Positions 7,100 through 9,914 of a stretch of DNA of 9,914 nt are shown piece by piece. Under the pieces are notes generated by a model. That model saw only the letters and a list, made by a program, of their open reading frames with translations. It was not told the DNA's origin and searched no databases. The translations under genes and the position numbers were made by a program. The number at the start of each line of letters is the position of its first letter. Positions within the stretch are counted from its first letter, which is position 1. The stretch is from Alphaproteobacteria bacterium. Lineage in GTDB: Bacteria > Pseudomonadota > Alphaproteobacteria > Acetobacterales > Acetobacteraceae. The stretch spans positions 1 through 9,914 of the forward strand of contig JAAFHD010000108.1 of assembly GCA_013298245.1 (NCBI GenBank), written 5' to 3'.

Positions 7100-7875
7100 C
7101 ACACGCCCTGCCCGGGGTTTTTCTCGCCCGAGGCGAAGCGCTTCGGGCCTTCGGCTTGCGCTTTTGAACGGCCGCGGATGGTGGCGTTGACCATTTGGCC
7201 GTGGTCCATCGCCTGCTGCCAATCGTTGATGAAGGCGGGGATGCGGTCCAGCGCCTGCTTGGATTCGGCAAGTGCGACGGCGTCGAATTGCGCGACCATT
7301 TGCGCCACTTCGCGTGCGCGTGGCAGCAGCATGTCGTGCGCCACGCATTCGTTCACCATGCCCCAGCGTTCGGCGGTGGCGCCGTCGACGCGCTGCGTGG
7401 TCAGGATCATCCAGGCGGCGCGCTTGCGCGTGATGCCGGAGAGCTGGGCTGCGGGGCCGGCCATGCCGGGGTATGTCGCGAAGCCCATTTCGGGGCAGCC
7501 GATGCTGGCTTTTTCGGAGGCGATCGCCAGGTCGCACACGTTGATCAGCGTGGAGCCACCGCCGAGCGCCAGCCCGTTCACCGCGGCGATGAACACCGAG
7601 GGGTGGCGGCGGATCATCATGTTCACCGCGATCCATTCCTGCGGGCCGCTATCGTCGCCGCGCGCGACATCGGCCTGGCGTTCCTTGAGGTCCATGCCCG
7701 CGCAGAAGGAGGCGCCGGTGCCGGTCAGCACGATGGCCTTCATGTCGCGACAGGCGTCGAAGGCGGCTGCCATGGCGGTGCGTGTGGCGCGGTCGACGGC
7801 GTTGCGTTTGTCTTCGCGGTTGAGGGTGATTTCGGCCCAGCCGTCGTGGCGGATGACAAGGACAGGTTGGGTCAT
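7099..7875 (-). CDS. Enoyl-CoA hydratase/isomerase (crotonase) family protein
   Basis: 258 residues, the usual crotonase length. These cytoplasmic enzymes stabilise a thioester enolate and either hydrate, isomerise or cleave acyl-CoAs. The first oxyanion-hole segment is IVLTGTGASFCAGMDL (48-63) and the second is AAVNGLALGGGSTL (97-110). CDLAIASEKASIGCPEMGF (114-132) follows. Compared with rat crotonase, Glu129 (CPEMG) matches Glu164, but the Glu144 position is Thr109 (GGGST). With one catalytic Glu, a plain hydratase role is less certain than an isomerase or lyase role. The start overlaps the DUF35 stop as ATGA, with only a weak GAG upstream, so coupling is likely. Lying between the DUF35 protein and the CoA-transferases, it is expected to act on the same acyl-CoA as the downstream dehydrogenase and the upstream thiolase-fold enzyme. 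Confidence 0.91.
   Translation of the reverse strand: MTQPVLVIRHDGWAEITLNREDKRNAVDRATRTAMAAAFDACRDMKAIVLTGTGASFCAGMDLKERQADVARGDDSGPQEWIAVNMMIRRHPSVFIAAVNGLALGGGSTLINVCDLAIASEKASIGCPEMGFATYPGMAGPAAQLSGITRKRAAWMILTTQRVDGATAERWGMVNECVAHDMLLPRAREVAQMVAQFDAVALAESKQALDRIPAFINDWQQAMDHGQMVNATIRGRSKAQAEGPKRFASGEKNPGQGV
7106..7109 (-). promoter_or_regulatory. Shine-Dalgarno deciding the start of the Asp-lacking CoA-transferase gene
   Basis: AGGG lies 6 bases before the ATG at 7099, inside the end of the crotonase-family gene. With the one-base TGATG overlap it fixes this start, against the long open frame reaching back to 7636. Confidence 0.55.
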
Positions 7876-8261
7876 CGGATGATCTCGAATTGCGGCATGG
7901 TGATGCCGTTTTCTTCCGCGTCGAAGACGATGCGCAGGCGCTGGCCGATGGCGAGTTCCCCCGCCGTCGCGCCGCGCAGATTGGCGAGGAAGGACGGGCC
8001 TTCGTCGAGCTTCACCATCACCACCGGATAGGGCGTGCGGAAACCATCAAAATATTTCTGGTGGAACACGACGAAGGACCAGAGCGTGCCTTCGCCGGGG
8101 CTGCTGACCCAGTCCACAGCGGGGCGCCCGGTGAAGGGCGAGACCGGCGCGGGTGGGAAGAAGCAGCGCCCGGTATCCGTGCAGCGCGGCAGCATGAAAC
8201 GCCGTTCGCGCGCGGCGTCCCAGAAGGGCTTGGACCAGTTGTCGATGACCGGTGCCGGCAT
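7872..8261 (-). CDS. OB-fold / DUF35 acyl-CoA-associated protein with degenerate zinc ribbon
   Basis: 129-residue protein of the DUF35 family: an N-terminal rubredoxin-like zinc ribbon followed by an OB-fold. Such proteins bind and stabilise partner enzymes of the thiolase superfamily and HMG-CoA synthase type. The family opening is seen in NWSKPFWDAARERRFMLPRC (8-27). FFPPAPVSPFTGR (34-46) follows, then WVSSPGEGTLWSFVVFHQKY (51-70), YPVVMVKLDEG (78-88) and the closing GQRLRIVFD (106-114). Of the two CxxC-type pairs expected to bind zinc, only Cys27 remains; Thr30, Ser41 and Thr44 occupy the other three places. The start has GGAGG 9 bases upstream, inside the end of the thiolase-fold gene, and lies 3 bases after its stop. 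Adjacency to that gene strongly suggests the two products form a complex, as in the Ltp2-ChsH2 DUF35 aldolase. Confidence 0.9.
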   Translation of the reverse strand: MPAPVIDNWSKPFWDAARERRFMLPRCTDTGRCFFPPAPVSPFTGRPAVDWVSSPGEGTLWSFVVFHQKYFDGFRTPYPVVMVKLDEGPSFLANLRGATAGELAIGQRLRIVFDAEENGITMPQFEIIR

Positions 8262-8264
8262 GGC

Positions 8265-9404
8265 TCAGCCCCTCCGCAGGATGACGGATTGCGCGATGTT
8301 GGTCGCGCAGATGTATTGCATCGCGTGGCAGTCCGGGATTTGCCGCGCGCCCCCATCGCCGCGCAGCTGGCGCACGCATTCGGCGATGATTTCCCAGCCC
8401 TGCATGTAGCTGTTGGACAGGTGCCCGCCGGAGGTGTTGGTGGGCCATCGACCGGTGCCCAGGCGCAGCGTGCCGTCGCGCACGAAATCACCGCCCTCGC
8501 CGGGTTTGCAGAAGCCAAGGCCTTCGAGGCTGAACAGCACGGTGGGGGTGAAATTGTCGTAGATGCCGAGACCTTGCAGCTCATCGCGGCCGATGCCGGC
8601 GCGGGTGTAGATCTGGTCGCGCACAGCGCCCAGATTGGACTGCCAGAAATCCGTCGGCGGCGCGCTGCCATAGGTGAAATTGTCCTGCCGCGCATAGCCG
8701 GAAATCAGCACCGGCGGGCGGCGCAAATCCGCAGCACGTTCGGCGCTGGTGATGATCCAGGCGACGGCGCCGTCATTGATCAGGCAGTAGTCCAGCAACG
8801 CTAGGGGCTCGCAGATGGGGCGGGCTGTGGCGTGGTCCTCGCGCGTGATCGGCTTGCCGTGCATCACCGCGTCAGGGTTCAGGCAGGCGTGGTGGCGGAA
8901 GGCCTCGGCGACCCAGCCGAGATCCGCATGCGTCGTGCCGTATTCGTGCATGTGGCGGCGCCACATCATGGCGTGAATCGCGCCGGGTGAGGTCATGCCC
9001 CAGGGCGACCATTGGCTGTCGCCGCCGCCGTATTTCATGCGCACGCTGCGGCCATTATTGCCGTAGACCAGTGCGACGGTTTTCGCCGCACCCGTCGCCA
9101 CCGCCTGCATGGCGAGCGACAGCGACACGCCGGAGAAACGGCCAGGCGCTTCGGTCAGCAGGCAGTATTGCGGGTTGATGCCCATCATCTCCGAAAAGCG
9201 TTCGTAGGATGGGATGCGGTTGACGATCAGGCCGTCGATATCGCTGGGCTTCAGGCCGGCGTCATCCAGTGCGGCGTTCAGTGCGGCGCAGCCGAGGCCA
9301 TAGCTGTCGGATTCGGGAAAACTGCCGAAGGCGCTGGTGCCGATGCCGGCAAAGGCGGTCTTGTCGCGCAGCGGCCAGGCTGTGCTGATATTGGGCGTTT
9401 CCAT
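8265..9404 (-). CDS. Thiolase-superfamily protein of SCP-x/Ltp2 type, probable acyl-CoA retro-aldolase
   Basis: 379-residue thiolase-fold protein of the sterol-carrier/lipid-transfer (SCP-x) group, cytoplasmic. It opens with TAFAGIGTSAFG (16-27) and LNAALDDAGLKPSDIDGLIV (42-61). The nucleophile region reads TEAPGRFSGVSL (84-95), so the CxSG Cys is replaced (Arg89 by alignment). The central part has IYDNFTPTVLFSLEGLGFCK (281-300), GEGGDFV and NTSGGHLSNSYMQGW (323-337), then VRQLRG. In this last loop Tyr333 stands where thiolases have the GHP histidine. Loss of Cys and His with Tyr in the loop, plus a DUF35 gene 3 bases downstream, is the pattern of the Ltp2-DUF35 steroid side-chain aldolases. 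I therefore infer retro-aldol cleavage of a 3-hydroxyacyl-CoA rather than thiolysis. The start was chosen because the fold begins just after it; the Shine-Dalgarno is poor and the GMC stop lies 31 bases upstream. The substrate is unknown. Confidence 0.88.
   Translation of the reverse strand: METPNISTAWPLRDKTAFAGIGTSAFGSFPESDSYGLGCAALNAALDDAGLKPSDIDGLIVNRIPSYERFSEMMGINPQYCLLTEAPGRFSGVSLSLAMQAVATGAAKTVALVYGNNGRSVRMKYGGGDSQWSPWGMTSPGAIHAMMWRRHMHEYGTTHADLGWVAEAFRHHACLNPDAVMHGKPITREDHATARPICEPLALLDYCLINDGAVAWIITSAERAADLRRPPVLISGYARQDNFTYGSAPPTDFWQSNLGAVRDQIYTRAGIGRDELQGLGIYDNFTPTVLFSLEGLGFCKPGEGGDFVRDGTLRLGTGRWPTNTSGGHLSNSYMQGWEIIAECVRQLRGDGGARQIPDCHAMQYICATNIAQSVILRRG
8271..8275 (-). promoter_or_regulatory. 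Shine-Dalgarno for the DUF35 gene
   Basis: GGAGG lies 9 bases before the ATG at 8261, within the last codons of the thiolase-fold gene. It is one of the better ribosome sites in the operon and supports strong, coupled expression of the presumed partner protein. Confidence 0.65.
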
Positions 9405-9435
9405 GCGCGCCAGAATGCGCGGCGGGCCTGTGGGG

Positions 9436-9914
9436 TCAAGCCGCCTGGCGCATCATCGCGGCGCATTTCTCGCCGATCATGATGCAGGCGGCATTGGTGT
9501 TGCCGGAGACGACAGTCGGCATGATGGAGGCATCGGCAATGCGCAGGCCGTCCACGCCGCGCACGCGCAGGCGGCTGTCGACGACGGCGAAATCGTCCTC
9601 GCCCATGCGGCAGGTGCTGCTGGGGTGGAAGATGGTGGTGCCGTAGCGGCGGCAGTGGTCGAGCATGCCTTCGTCGCCTTGCGACGCTTCGCCGGGCAGG
9701 TATTCGCCGGCGGTCCAGGCGGCGAGTGAGGGGGCGGCGACCAGCTTCCGGATCAGGTGCAGGGCAGCGATCATGCAGCGGCGATCATGTTCGGTGGCCA
9801 GGTAGTTGGCGTTGATGTGGGGCGCGTCAGCGGGGTTGGTGCTGGCCAGCGTGATCGTGCCGCGCGATTCCGGGCGCAGTTGGCAGGCGCTGATGGTGTA
9901 GCCGCTGAAGGGGT
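9436..9914 (-). CDS. GMC oxidoreductase (choline dehydrogenase-like), C-terminal part; 5' end outside window
   Basis: C-terminal part of a glucose-methanol-choline family FAD enzyme that oxidises an alcohol to an aldehyde or ketone. The frame is open to base 9914, so the Met at 9774 is internal. About 158 residues are visible of an expected 530-560. From the edge it reads PFSGYTISACQLRPESRGTI, then ASTNPADAPHINANYLATE, both standard for the substrate-domain sheet. The active-site loop FHPSSTCRMG carries the conserved His (codon at 9625-9627). RGVDGLRIADASIMP is followed by SGNTNAACIMIGEK, whose first Asn (codon at 9499-9501) occupies the His/Asn catalytic-pair position. No truncation or frameshift is visible in this portion. 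It is the most upstream gene of the operon seen here and would feed an oxidised product to the CoA-dependent steps. The substrate cannot be told from this end. Confidence 0.92.
   Translation of the reverse strand, partial: PFSGYTISACQLRPESRGTITLASTNPADAPHINANYLATEHDRRCMIAALHLIRKLVAAPSLAAWTAGEYLPGEASQGDEGMLDHCRRYGTTIFHPSSTCRMGEDDFAVVDSRLRVRGVDGLRIADASIMPTVVSGNTNAACIMIGEKCAAMMRQAA

Noticed and set aside
6200..7636. A 478-residue reading of the Asp-lacking CoA-transferase gene starting at 7636
   Set aside because: The added N-terminus is Arg/His/Pro-rich shadow sequence inside the crotonase-family gene. Family similarity begins at the ATG at 7099, which has its own AGGG.
9436..9774. A separate 112-residue small gene at the right edge
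   Set aside because: The frame is open to 9914 and the upstream residues match the GMC family, so this is the C-terminus of a longer protein.
1..9914. CRISPR arrays, tRNA/rRNA genes, insertion sequences, attachment sites
   Set aside because: No spaced direct repeats, no cloverleaf-like or rRNA-like stretches and no transposase or integrase reading frames were seen; nearly all bases are in assigned genes.

Overview
The window is strongly GC-rich DNA, almost fully coding, with nine complete genes and two cut by the window edges. It looks like an alphaproteobacterium, probably Acetobacteraceae (Roseomonas-like). The reasons are the high GC, a housekeeping holA of alphaproteobacterial type, and a catabolic cluster carrying Bug/TctC-type solute-binding proteins, which are very numerous in such organisms. 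The taxonomic call is inference. No RNA genes, CRISPR arrays, insertion sequences or phage genes were seen.

Layout. At the left edge, positions 1-732 on the + strand hold the 3' part of holA (DNA polymerase III delta subunit). Everything else is on the - strand and looks like one long operon read from right to left: GMC oxidoreductase (cut by the right edge), a thiolase-superfamily protein of the SCP-x/Ltp2 type, a DUF35 (OB-fold) protein, an enoyl-CoA hydratase/isomerase-family protein, two short class III (CaiB/BaiF) CoA-transferase subunits, two tandem Bug/TctC periplasmic binding proteins, an FAD-dependent oxidoreductase and an acyl-CoA dehydrogenase. Most junctions overlap by 1 to 8 bases or are a few bases apart. 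The only sizeable gap is 74 bases, between the CoA-transferase pair and the binding proteins. The last gene runs 7 bases into the end of the convergent holA.

How the genes may work together (inference). The binding proteins would capture an organic acid in the periplasm. The GMC enzyme would oxidise an alcohol, the CoA-transferase pair would make the acyl-CoA, the acyl-CoA dehydrogenase would desaturate it and the crotonase-family enzyme would hydrate it. The thiolase homologue lacks both the nucleophilic Cys and the His of thiolases, has Tyr in the His loop, and is followed by a DUF35 gene. It therefore resembles the Ltp2-DUF35 retro-aldolases of steroid side-chain degradation more than a true thiolase. 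The set would be an aldolytic, thiolase-free chain-shortening pathway for an unidentified carboxylate. No 3-hydroxyacyl-CoA dehydrogenase or intact thiolase is visible in the window, which fits.

The most unusual points are the CoA-transferase pair, where each subunit lacks a different part of the family fold and only one keeps the catalytic Asp; the re-tooled thiolase site; and a DUF35 protein that has lost three of its four zinc-ligand cysteines.
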